Shown here in pieces: positions 45,442 through 58,100 of a DNA stretch of 64,000 nt. This stretch comes from Takakia lepidozioides (Eukaryota > Streptophyta > Takakiopsida > Takakiales > Takakiaceae): assembly GCA_030704615.1 (NCBI GenBank), contig CM060733.1, forward strand, positions 60,822,001 through 60,886,000, given 5' to 3'. Numbering within the stretch: position 1 is the first letter of the stretch; each line of letters starts with the position of its first letter. Below the pieces are notes generated by a model that saw only the letters and a program-made list of their open reading frames with translations, did not search any database and was not told where the DNA came from. The position numbers and the translations under genes were made by a program.

Positions 45442-46310
45442 GCATTTCCCTGAAGGCTATCTTTACTACCAGTATATACAGCTCCGTCCATTGGCCCCTT
45501 GATATTCTGTAAGAGATTCGATATCTATCATCTTTACTTGATGGGAAAAGGGATGATGTGCAGGAGGAGAGAGAAAGAGAAATTCCATAATTACTAGCAT
45601 TGCTGCAGCCTGCAGTCGAGCCTGGTTGGTCATTTGATGAGCCTATCACGCTTGTGTGGGCAGGTGAGCACAGTGGAATATTCTGGGAAGTATTGAAAGT
45701 GGTGCTACACCATAGTTTTATGATATTTTACTGGATAAAAAATAACCAGGATTGGATGATATTAATCACATGTCAGACTTCTCATCCAATGGAAGGGGCA
45801 TTATTTCCCTTTTTTTAAGTTCAAAGCATTGCCCAGTGCCCACATGATCACATCCCCTAGCAACCTTCATTTCATAGTACGCATCAGACTGGTTTATGTA
45901 CATACAGCCTAGGTATATGTATATAAACTTTTTTTTTCCCCCTTCTAGAGTATAAGAGGGACAATGGGTCCCTCTCTGTTTCTTACAATGGACAAATTCC
46001 TTTCAATTTCTTTTTTCGAAGAGCTTTATGTCAATTCACAACCCGGGCTCTAAACTTCATGCAAAGAAACGGCGAGAAAAGCATTACTTGTGGGATACTG
46101 TTAAATAAGCGTGCCTTCCTAATTGGATTTTTAGAAAAATCTGCGTCTTTCGCCTGGGCCCTGATAACTGTGCACTGGGGCTCCAAATGCTCAAGTCTGC
46201 AATCAATTATTCACTGCGGGAAGGATTTGAACTGCGGCAACTGACACAGTTAAGTACCATGGCATTTAAGACAGTGCCCACATAGGTACCCCTAGAGAAC
46301 TACCACCGCT
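45442..46310. other. intergenic stretch
   Basis: Between the split MITE and the 3' end of the TPR gene no coding or repeat signal is clear. It probably includes the TPR gene 3' UTR. Confidence 0.4.
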
Positions 46311-46328
46311 TATTCTTAATAAACACAG

Positions 46329-49300
46329 CTACCATCTAACTTTCCAAATCACGCGCCCGAGCCTTACATCAATGACCACGTAACCAGATTTGCTACCAGG
46401 TCCTGTAGTTATTCTATGCTCTCCTGTCTGGTTCCCTGGTGTTTTAGCTGCCTCTCTAAAATCTGCAGACTGTTCAGTGTGCACTGACCGTTGAGATGCA
46501 TCAACAGTTAGCAGTTCAGCCAGAGGTCGTGGCCCTGCCCACCTTGCTTCAGCCCATTTGCGCAGTCGATCTGCCTCTTTGTCCCTACTTGGTACCATCG
46601 AAATGACATCTGCATACCGAGCTGGGAGACCCACAAGCAGTACAATTATGTGCTTAAGTCCACTGCCACACCACTTTAATCCAGCTACACTCTTGGAAAC
46701 AGGAATTTTACACAACAAATCAGTAACAAGTCAACAATTGACCATTGCGAGTTTGATTTGTGTGTAATACAAAACAACTCTGGGTGTTGCACCATTTGTT
46801 GCAGGTAGAGTTTAACACAGATTGTCTTAGTGTCACCACCATGCAAGCCATGTGAAGGTCTGCATGAATTGGTTAAAACAAAAGAAAAATGACCTTGGCG
46901 CATCACTTAATGCATCCTTTAAAAAAGCCACCGTCCATTTGCGGCCATTTACAGGCTGACAAGGACATATGGTGTCTACTTACTCCTACTTCAAAGCACC
47001 TAAGTAGAATTACATACAGCTGAGTCGCCCTTCAAATTCTACAGGCCATACGCTGATAGAGTGACGAGAAAGAAAATGTCAGTTTAAAAAAGACCCATGA
47101 TGTGTCCAAATTGTCAAACAGGTAGCAGGGTGACAAGCCATATTGTTTTTGCTTCAGACATCAGAACTAACCCCAACCGGTAAATTGAGAAGGTACAGGC
47201 CAACAAAACCAGTTTCCATCTGCTAATATGCCAGTGCCCACTGTAGCCCAATCAGATAATCCTATGTGGATGCTTGGTATGCAGCCTTCTAGAGTGCAAC
47301 AGGCCGTCCAACTGTTATTCATCAAGACAACATCAAATGTAACCATTTTCTCAATATCCCAGTACAGCTTAAGGAATCAATGTGGTTACCTCTTGACAGT
47401 GCCATCACATCACTGAGATCTAGCGGCTTTCCTGAATCTGCACCCATATCACTTTGCTTGTTAGCCACTCACTGTTTCTGTGTTGATGCGTGTGAGAGAG
47501 ACTGAGGGAGGGTTGATGTTTTGTGTGTGGGCAATTGCCGACAAGTCCAAGGACCCACCCAGATCCAATGACTCTCAGAAAGCTCTCATCTGCAACGTTT
47601 TATAGCCGATAAGATTAGGCTGCATTGTGCAATCAATAGAACGAAAACTTGGGCATATGCAGTAGATGTGAATAGAAAGAGATCTGATAAACCATCACAT
47701 CATCAACCCTTACGTCACAATTATGACAAAAAGTAATCAGGGTTGTGGTTACAAAAGTAGACATACCAAGGCGATCCACAGGAGGGGCTTTCAACAAGTC
47801 CAACGACCGCCGATACAAGCCCTGCAAATTACACCATTGCAATCAAAATCTGCTAGACCATCATGTACAACCTGTAGTAAGACTTCTCAACAGGAGTATG
47901 CTGATAAGACTACTCAAGGAAAACCAACAATTTAGCGTATCAAATTCGTATCTTAGGACAAAATCCAAAAACAATTTGCAAGGGAGAGCAGAGACATTTG
48001 CGTCTGATTCCTCTGACCAGTACCTAAGCAATAGATTACAAAATTAACTAGTTGTTCCTTGCCAGTCTTCATATTAAGCCAGAGTTTCCATATTCCAGAG
48101 ACTTCAATATGTACTGAAAGATTTACTTTCGTATATCTCCACATTGGCCTTCTACTTTTGCAATGTCATAAATTTTTGAAGGATACAGACCAGATAAGTT
48201 TATATTGATGCTATTACACAGTCAACTTCCAAAGGGGCCAGTGATTGTAGTACCATCCACTCTCCTCCGTTGAGATCACTGAAGAGACCGTCAGAGACTT
48301 CAAATTCGGAAACCAAGCTCCAATTTCAGTGATAAGCATAACTCCAGGATCATGGCATGGAAACACTTGTGTACACTCTAGCATAAACCAACTATGCTAA
48401 GTGTAGCAGGTCCTAAAATCTTTCAAAGAATGTCACGAACCTCTGTGATGATCGTTTCACCAACGCCCTTGGCTCTTCCTCTACATGCATACACATCCGC
48501 AAGACAGACCAGGACCGTACCAACACGTGGATGCTTGTCTCCTACGTGAAGGGACATAACAAAGGAATTGATTAGCTTTGCCCTGAGTTAGATCTAACTA
48601 GATTTATTTGACTTTGCCACTGCAAAGGTCTGCCTAATAAACCAAGGAAAAACCAGTCATGTACTGGAGGTTGGAGGAGCACATATGCCTCATAATTTCC
48701 AATGGCACATCAGCACCAGTGACCATTATCACTGTGGATGATGATTCCCTTCTGAAAATTCAAAGGAATCAGTTCCTTACTAATCAGTTCCGTCTTCAAC
48801 CATATAGATAGGGGAACTGTCCTGACCATTAATCTGCTCAGCTCGAGTCAATGCCTCCGTAAGCTTGGCCTCTGCATCATCAAAATTCCTGGCACACGAG
48901 GAATAACTAAATCAGCATACCAAATGTAATAAAAACGTGCAATCAATATAATGGCACCAGGAGGCCAAAGTTAAGCAGTGAATCTTCCATAAGGCCTCAA
49001 TCTACAACAATTCTACGTCCTCTTCCCAACCTGCCTGTAATTTGCACTCAACCACTCTTAACCCCTGGAGGTCTTCTGGGGCATCTGCAAGGTGTCCACA
49101 TCTTAGTGGAACTCCCATACTGACCCCAAAGTTGGGCAGGTAAATGCTCAATGCACATGTCGAGGTGTCTTAAGTCCAAGAAAACATGGTAGCTTGAAAT
49201 CTTTACAGGGACTACTGAGCACTTCAGAAGTCACAATGTACAATGATCTGGCTCCCAAGAAGTAAAAGATATAAACTATAATGCAACCCTGATCTTGCAG

Positions 49301-52300
49301 AGTCTAGGTCAAATTAATTGCCCTTGAATCTCGGAGGGAGTACCAACTCCTTGCATTTAGATGCGCGCCGATACGTAGAGAGAGGTATACCCTAAATGTA
49401 AGGCAAGCTGGCCTAAGCCAGCAAGAGCCCCAACATGGACTTCTTCAGGAGCCATAGCCACAGCAGCTACAGTCATCTCCCCCGTGCTGCTAGACAAGGC
49501 AATGGCTCTCTTGTAAAGGTCGTGGGCCTGTGTCAAGTGACCACCCACATGAGCACACTGGGCAAAGCTCAGCACTGCGGCAGCTGCATCAAGAAACCCC
49601 CCGCCCCCACCCCACCGGAATTGTTTCTTGACCTGAAAGTCAAATATTGCATACCATAAATCTCTCTCTCCACACTGGGAAGCATTGAGTCTGTGAAAAT
49701 CAGCATCTTCCCTTTACACAAAAAAGAAAACTAAGGCCCACAAGCAAGCGACCTGAAACAGGTCACACCTGATCCTCAGTGCAGTGCATGAAAAAACCAA
49801 AATCTGCTTGTAGCCAGCCAGACTAGGTTGCAAAGCACTGTGTGCCCGGTGTACTAGCAGTTATGGTGTCATCTGCTGCTTCACCCATAAACATGCAACA
49901 GTGGGTTATCTCAAACCCACATTGAGCTCAGCCTTTTCTATCTACCTCTCTTTTGTATTACTGTAACACCAAATTGCCTTGGTTACAATGCTTCCATCTA
50001 AATTATGAGTGTGAGCATTGATTGAGTGAGTACTGTTCATTGCAACACTGCCTCTCATAAATGATTTCAAATAGACATTAGAAGATGACCAGCTGTAGCC
50101 AAGTCAAAGGCTTTCACCTAGACCATCCGTCCGATCTGAATTCTCTCCAAGCCATGACGGTAAATCTCCGACAAGACAAGATTCATCTGCACAAAGATTA
50201 CATCACTGTCAGTAACACAATCCATCCTTTACAAAAATTACATCATTACTGTACCATCCAAGGTCGCAACAAATTTCTCAAAATCTAGCAGACTCATTTT
50301 TAGAATGAGGCAGCCTTGCTTAAGGAATAAGTCCAAACAGATCATCTATTTGAAATATACTCCAGATACGCAGAGAAATCCTATCACACTGCTCAGCACT
50401 TTACAAAATTACACTAACAGAAAAAGGGAAGTGGAAGGTTGAAATTGCAGTTTATCACAATCTCATCCAAAGAACCTGCAGAGGACATGTACAGGGACTA
50501 ACCAGCACCACACTGAGCACACACAAGTTGGCCAAATGCAGCTGCCGCATTTGCCCGGAATTCAAGCTCCTCAACCTGCTCTGGAGACATACGATCTGCT
50601 GATGCCTTTACAAGCTGCCCACAGCTCCGGCCAAAACCAAGTGCTGCTTCCTCCTGCCAAACAAACGCAACTGAAGCGTCAACTTTGGGGCTGCAGGATT
50701 CCTACTTGTCATGCACATTTTTCCTAACCAAGGAGTCCGGTAAGAGACCAATGGTTGAAAAACGGTACAGCTGAAAACACCTTCACCTGTGCTAACATAT
50801 TCACAAGTCAAGAAGATTCCAGTGTTTTGTTGTTTCCTATTCTATTCCTATAGCCTCTCCACAGCTTGTCCAATTGAACCCAATCAAAGCTTTCCTGAAA
50901 TTTGAGGGGAAATAGGTGGTACTTAAATCTCCTAGATTTGGATCCTTTGAGCATACCCGGTCACCGCAATACAGCCCACACGATTTGCTAACTAACATGC
51001 AATCTGTTTTCAACCACTTAGCTTGCAGGCAGTAAAGTGTTTCTTGCATCATGGTCCTAGCAGCAGAGGGCATATGACGGCACCTGATGTAATCGCAGGC
51101 AAAGTCCACATAAAGCTTCCAAGGCAGCCACTGTGTGCAAGAGCACGATAGATAGTCATTCTGTCTACTGTTTGGAAACAAATGCCCCTCAGCAGTTCGC
51201 AATGACAAAGCATTTTTCCACATTGTGCAGAGACCCATCCGAAATGAAATATACTATACAAATTAAAATTAAAATATATGCATGCAGATGAAGACTTCTA
51301 CATTTCAGATTATACACTAGCTGGAAGGCAAAAATACCAAATGCTGAGCTCAAAGTCCCGGTAGTTCTAATGATAGTCAAATGTCACAAGGTCACCCAAA
51401 AATAGACCATGCTGCATGTAAGAGCATATATCAAAGTTCACATTGGATGAAGAATTAGAAAAGATATCACACCATACACTGGATTACTTACCACGCACCT
51501 CTGTAGAGGCTGTGTCAAGATCAGCAGCTTGTTGCAAAGCCTCAACAGATTCTGCGAGCTTGGCACTGCCATCACATCTCACCTTCATCAACCACCTCTG
51601 CTTGCGTACACTCAAATTTATGCTAACATTGGTGACATTCAAGAAACTTCTTTGGGAATGACCCACAATGAAGACCGGAGAAAAACAGAAAAGAAGTACA
51701 CAATTTGTCTAGTTCCAAGGATTAGCATTCAACTGCGATGCTAGAGCACACCCTTGAACACCTTTCTAGGTTTTCAAAGAAGAGCAGCCAACATGGTAGT
51801 AGCAGAACAACACCTGTGCATGTTTGCACCTCCAAAAGAAAATGACACATCTTCCAAAACTCAACTCTCAAATCTCAATCCTGAAACATGTTACTAAGAT
51901 CATACACAGCTTCAGTTGGCTGGGCCAGAACATACTCATCAGCATGGAACGAAGCCAGAGTAAGGAGCACACGGCCAGCTGCAGTGGCAGATGCTGCTCC
52001 ATCCCCCAGGAGAAAGGATCGTCCTTGCTCCAACACACGCACGGCTTCTGCATGCAGTGCTTCTAAATAAACCCATCCCACTCCTTTCCAATTAGAACAC
52101 AACAAGTGAATTCTCACCTACAGAGGAACAGAAGATGGTATCCCTCATGATAGGTCTACTTGCCAAAGCAACTACTGATCCATCGGAAATCACATTAATT
52201 GAAATGTATTGCAAGAAAATGGAGTCACTTAATTTTAGCCTCCAACTTAACTTGCTCCCACCCTTCCCCAAACTCCTGCCATACAAGGTATCTTTTAAAA

Positions 52301-53147
52301 TGCCAGTGGTCGCCGGTGAACAAAACTTTGATTGAAAGCGACAAAAGAAACTGATCTATCCAGGAATTTATAAGCATTCAAAACATTAAACAATCTCTTA
52401 ATGTGATACGATCAGAAGCTCTTGAATGGTCGCTGACACAAAATTCGGCTCAGGCATACGTACCCAACCAAATGCTACAGAAACGACAGCTTCATATTTC
52501 AATGGACAACACGAGGAGACCTGCAGACCTGACTTTTCCACATGAAAAGTTCAAGGTATTGCTAAAGAGAGAAGGAATAAATACAACCCAACAACGGAGC
52601 ACGCAATCTCAATAGGAGCTCAGGAGGAAGATACAAGTGAGACTCATAGGACCAGATTTACTAAAAAATCAATTAATAGTTCTCAACAAAAAAACTTTTG
52701 TCTGTGCAATCCATACCATGTAACCCCTCGAAAGCACCTTGTATGATGAAAACACAGATAATTGGCCCCCATAAACTTCTGACTTTCGAAACACAGGCTT
52801 GCAAACTATATTTGACGTGTAACCAAACTCCCACCTTGATTTCTGTTGGAAGCTGCGTATTTGATCATCTGGGAAGCGACTGCGTCACCATCAGCTCTCG
52901 ATTTCTCACTGTTGCTACCATTATAGCACCGAGACTGTATGTTCCACAATTTTCTAATGATCGGCCTTCCCTCCACCACTCCTCCATTCTCCACATCATG
53001 GGATATTTGCGACCGGCATTTTCTGAGATTATCAGAAGCCACAACCCACTGCGGGACCACAGAAGGAGACTTCATGAAAGGTGAACAATTTGAGAGCACC
53101 ATAAGAAGACATTTCTTTCCATTTCTGCTGAGGCCAGCTCCTGCCAT
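46329..53147 (-). CDS. TPR-repeat protein, probably organelle-targeted
   Basis: An 11-exon model with all phases agreeing: 52,835-53,147; 51,936-52,062; 51,492-51,565; 51,084-51,130; 50,509-50,653; 49,391-49,583; 48,827-48,888; 48,441-48,541; 47,767-47,821; 47,390-47,437; 46,329-46,621. It gives about 485 residues. The N-terminus (MAGAGLSRNGKKCLLMVL) is basic and Ser-rich, like a transit peptide. Helical repeats follow: HAEAVRVLEQGRSFL, AAGRVLLTLASFHADE, KLAESVEALQQAADL, VAALEALCGLCLRLHQ, TQAHDLYKRAIAL, DDAEAKLTEALTRAEQ. Then come GDKHPRVGTVLVCLADVY, GLYRRSLDLLKAPP and, near the end, EADRLRKWAEARW. The HPRVGTVL and YRRSLDLLKAPP blocks fit plant TPR/kinesin-light-chain-like proteins of unknown function. 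No break is seen, so it is probably a working gene. Confidence 0.78.
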
Positions 53148-53149
53148 GA

Positions 53150-54285
53150 TTCCTATACCATGTGTAGTTTTCCCGAAATCTTGATCAGGTTACACAAATT
53201 TGCGTACAACCTTAGGGTTCTATGACGCTCGCTACATGACACTTCTCAAAGAGGTTACTTGAGACGTGTCACCGCATCCCAATTCACATTCTACTATTTC
53301 TATGCACTTTCAACCAATGAGGGAGATTTGGCATTAACGAGCTATTATTTTTGAGAAGGTTTGCTTTAGCCGGGGGGGTGGGGGGGTTTTTTTTCGATTG
53401 GCTCGGTGTGCATCTTCTTTGCTGCCCTTGCGGTGGCAAGGGCAATGCTGATCATGCAAGGCATGATTCCAAGTTCTATAAGAACACGCTTTCTCGTCCC
53501 TTCATCACCATTCCACTAGGTACCATGTCGAATCGACATTGTCGATATTGTCCTTACCAGGATGGTTTGCATCCATTCGGCTGCAATTGGTGCTGATCCT
53601 ACTTGGTTGGATCTACTTTCAGCCGTAGCATCGCAAGGAAAGGGACTCTCTAGGGACTCTCTTGAGCCACACCCCAACAAGAGACGAGACGCATGAGTCA
53701 TTCTGAAAGATTCTCCATACAAAACTAGCTAGTGTGATGCACCCACAAGTACATTTCCAGTACGGCACCGGATGAAGACACTCTACATTCAAGGAGTTGC
53801 CTTCTTCTTCCACTTAACTGTCCATTCCCAATCATTATAGCTGCGAACGACAATGGGTCCGAACTTTCCAAAGCCACACTATAACAAGAAACAAGATGTT
53901 TGGCTCATTCTGTAGATTCTTCATACAAAACTGGCTGCTTAGGAGAGCTTTCGGCTTGTTTGAGATTGGCGGCTCACGTAGTTGTTGGAAAATTGGGAAT
54001 CCAGCAATCGGCACCTGCTTCCCGGGACATAGGAGTATCACCAATCATTGCATGAAACTATGCACAATTGTTTCATACGTGCTCCCAAATCTGGTCTCAA
54101 ACTGTAGATTAGTGATTTCCTTCCACTATCCAGAGTCTGAAAAACAATCCCCCTTCACTCATTACCTGCTCCTGTCAAGTGCAATTATGGGCTGACTACC
54201 CACCCATGCTGGGTAGACCCCAATACCATTTCTTGTGGATATGCCACAGGAAATACCGTCAACAGTACATTATAATCAATCTTCT
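53150..54285. other. promoter side of the TPR gene and spacer, with a degenerate duplication
   Basis: No gene is supported. About 53,640-53,740 and 53,850-53,945 share a degenerate unit (GAGTCATTCTGAAAGATTCT, CATACAAAACT). A G run followed by a T run lies near 53,372-53,394. Confidence 0.4.
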
Positions 54286-54289
54286 CAGA

Positions 54290-55110
54290 AATGGTGGATG
54301 AACCGAGTAGCTACACAGATCAATGAATGAAGCAAGACACTCACACCTTTCCAGAAAAAACATTATTTCACCAGTAATCCCAGAAGAACAAACCCACCTT
54401 CAAAGTGGTGAAAGCGGTTAGCGTTCCGTACAACAATTGCTCGGCCCACAATCGTCGAGATCAGTCACCACACACCTGAAGATTCTTGATGATAGGGAGA
54501 GGCGTCCTAGGAGTGATCAGCCCAAAATCAATGGCCAGTTCTCACTGTGGTTGCAAAGAGAACCTAGATCCTTTCTAACCTTCATCATTTTTCTCACCTT
54601 TGCACTGTCATCCCACCTGCCAGCTGTGGCATGGATGTTAAATAGCAACACATAACTCGCGGCATCCTGTTCCTCCCACTTCAGAATAGATGTTGCTGCA
54701 CGTTCAGCCATCTCCACATTGCCATGGATTCTGCAGGCACAAGCAAGGCCATCCACACCACACCATCTGGTTTGATCGGCATTTTATTAATGAGGTCCTC
54801 TGCCTCATCCAGTCGCCCAGCACGTCCAAGAAGGTCCGCCATGCAGCCATAGTGCTTCACTGTAAGAGTGACACCATAATCTTGACTCAGGAAATCAAAG
54901 GAACGTCTTCCTTCATCCAGTAGGCCACTATGGGCATGCAGAGAGAACACATATAAAGGCGATACTGTCCAGCTTCAAGCCTTCCATTTGCACTCCTTCA
55001 AAATAGTTGCAGGGCCTCCCTATAACAACCATGCTTAGCATATCCTGCGATCATCGCACTCCATGACAGCACATTTCGTTCAGCCAGGGTCATGGTCAAA
55101 ATTATCAGGA
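54290..55110 (-). pseudogene. duplicated 3' end of the PPR-DYW gene, deleted inside
   Basis: The sequence matches 55,110-56,100 in order: DYW tail (GRAIVVRNANRFHHF) at about 54,400-54,450, an abrupt loss of most of the DYW domain, then the E region (ILKWEEQDAASYVLL, AEDLINKMPIKPDG, HYGCMADLLGRAGRLDE) up to the last PPR. The repeated non-coding leader (GATCAATGAATGAAGCAAGA) occurs at 54,322 and 55,138, marking a tandem duplication. Frames are broken in several places. Confidence 0.85.
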
Positions 55111-55187
55111 AACGGTGGATGAGTTGAGTAGCTACACAGATCAATGAATGAAGCAAGACGCTTGCACCTTTCCAGAAAAACATCTTT

Positions 55188-58100
55188 TCACCAGTAATCC
55201 CCACAAGAACAAACCCCTTCTTCAAAATGGTGAAAGCGGTTAGTGTCCCGTACAACAATTGCCCGGCCAACAATTTTTGAGATGAACTTGGTGGAGGTGT
55301 GGCAGTCACCACACACCCGAAGATTCTTGATGAGCCGGAGAGGCGTCCTAGGGGCCGTGCTGATCAACCCAAAACCAATGGCCAGCTTCTCACTGTGGTG
55401 GCAAAGAGAAAATTCCTTTTGCTCCTCCTCCACATCATGCAATACAAAGCGCGTGTCAGGCACATACCCTGCCTCCTTCATCTGCCCAGACACTCTTTTG
55501 AGCTCAGCATGGATTTCCATAATTTTGGGATGCAATTTGTCATCTACAACAAAAGTGTGCACCCTGTTGCCAACCTCAATGCAGCAGCGACCTGGCTCCT
55601 TTCTAACCCCTCTGACCTTCATCATTTTTCTCACCTTTGCACTGTCGTCCCACCTGCCAGCTGTGGCATAGATGTTTGATAGCAACACATAAGTCGCGGC
55701 ATCCTGTTCATCCCACTTGAGAATAGATGTTGCTGCACGTTCAGCCATCTCCACATTGCCATGCATTCTGCAGGCACCAAGTAAGGCCATCCACACCCCA
55801 CCATCTGGTTTGACTGGCATTTTATTAATGAGATCCTTTGCCTCATCCAATCGCCCTGCACGTCCAAGAAGGTCCACCATGCAGCCAAAGTGCTTTACTG
55901 TCGGAATGACACCATGATCTCGACTCAGGGAATCAAAGTAGCGTTTTCCTTCATCCAGTAGGCCAATGTGGCTGCATGCAGAGAGAACACATATAAAGGT
56001 GATACTGTTTGGCTTCAAGCCTTCCATTTGCATTCCTTCAAATAGTTGCAGGGCCTCCCTATGACAACCATGCTGGGCATATCCTGCAATCATCCCATTC
56101 CAGGACACCACATCTCGTTCAGCCATGTTGTCGAACACTCCCTTTGCATTTTCAATGCTCCCACATTTGGCATACATGTCCACCAGGGCAGTGTTCAGAA
56201 TGACATCTGGTACAATTCCAGCTTTGACGATGTCGCCATGGACCTCCTTGGCCTTCTCCAGCGCTGCCAGGCTCGCACAAGCATTGCAAACGCAAACATA
56301 CGTGATGTGATTAGGCTTCACCCCTTCCTGCACCATTTGCTCATAGGTCTCCAAAGCCTCCATCCCGCGACCCTGCTGTGCATATCCTGCCATCATCACA
56401 TTCCACGACCCCAAATCTCGTTCAGCCATACTGTTGAACACTCCCTTTGCATCTTCAATGCTCCCACATTTGGCATACATGTCCACCAGGGTATTGTTCA
56501 GAATGACATCTGATACAATTCCAGCTTTGACGATGTCACCATGGACCTCTTTGCCCTTTTCCAGGGCTTCCAGGCTCGCACACGCATTGCAAACACAAAC
56601 AAACGTGATGTGGTTGGGCTTCACCCCTTCCCGCATCATTTGCTCATAGGTCTCCAAAGCCTCCATCCCGCACCCCTGCTGTGCGTATCCTGCAATCATC
56701 GCGTTCCACGACACCACATCTCGTTCAGCCATATTGTCGAACACTCCCTTTGCATCCTCGATGCCCCCACATTTGGCATACATGTCCACCAGGGCAGTGT
56801 TCAGAATGACATCTGGTACAATCCCAGCTTTGACGATGTCACCATGGACCTCTTTGCCCTTTCCCAGGGCTGCCAGGCTCGCACACGCATTGCAAATGCA
56901 AACAAATGTGATGAGGTTGGGCTTCACCCCTTCCCGCGTCATTTGCTCATAGGTCTTCAAAGCCTCCATACCGCACCCCTGCTGCGCATATCCTGCAATC
57001 ATCGCGTTCCATGACACCACATTTCGTTGAGCCATATTGTCAAAGACTCCCTTTGCAACTTCAATGCTCCCACATTTGGCATACATGTCTACCAAAGCAG
57101 TGTTCAGAACGACATCTGGTACAATTCCAGCTTTGACGATGTCGACATGGACCTCTTTGACCTTTTCCAGGGTTTCCAGGCTTGCACATGCATTGCAAAC
57201 ACAAGCAAATGTGATGTGGTCGGGCTTCACCCCTTCCCGCATCATTTGCTCATAGGTCTCCAAAGCTTCCATCCCGCGTCCCTGCTGTGCATGTCCTGCG
57301 ATCATCGCGTTCCATGACACGACATCTCGTTCAGCCATATTGTTGAACACTCCCTTTGCATCCTCGATGCACCCACATTTGGCATACATGTCCACGAGGG
57401 TATTGTTTAGAATAACATCTGGTACAATTCCAGCTTTGACAATGTCACCATGGACCTCTTTGCCCTTTTCCAGGGCTGCCAGGCTCGCACATGCATTGCA
57501 GACACAAACAAACGTGATGTGGTCGGGCTTCACCCCTTCCCGTAGCATTTGTTCATAGGTCTCCAAAGCCTCCATCCCGTGCCCCTGCTGTGCATATCCT
57601 GCAATCATGGCGCTCCACGATACCACATTTCGTTTAGTCATGTTGTCAAACACTCCCTTTGCATCTTCAATGCTCCCACATTTGGCATACATGTCCACCA
57701 GGGCAGTGTTCAGAACGACATCTGGTGCAATTCCAGCTATGACGATGTCACCATGGACCTCTCTGCCCCTTTCCAGGGCTTCCAGGCTCGCACAGGCATT
57801 GCAAACGCAAACAAATGTGATGTGGTTGGGCTTCACTCCTTCCCGCATCATTTGCTCATAGGTCTCCACAGCCTCCATCTTGTGCCCCTGCTGTGTATAT
57901 CCTCCGATCATCGTGTTCCACGACACAATATCTCGTTCAGCCATATTGTTGAACACTCCCTTTGCATCCTCGATGCTGCCGCATTTGGCATACATGTCCA
58001 TAAGCGTATTGTCCAGAATGACATCTGGTACAATTCCAGCTTTGATGATGTCGCTATGGACCTCTTTGCCCTTTTCCAGGGCTCCCAGGCTCGCACATGC

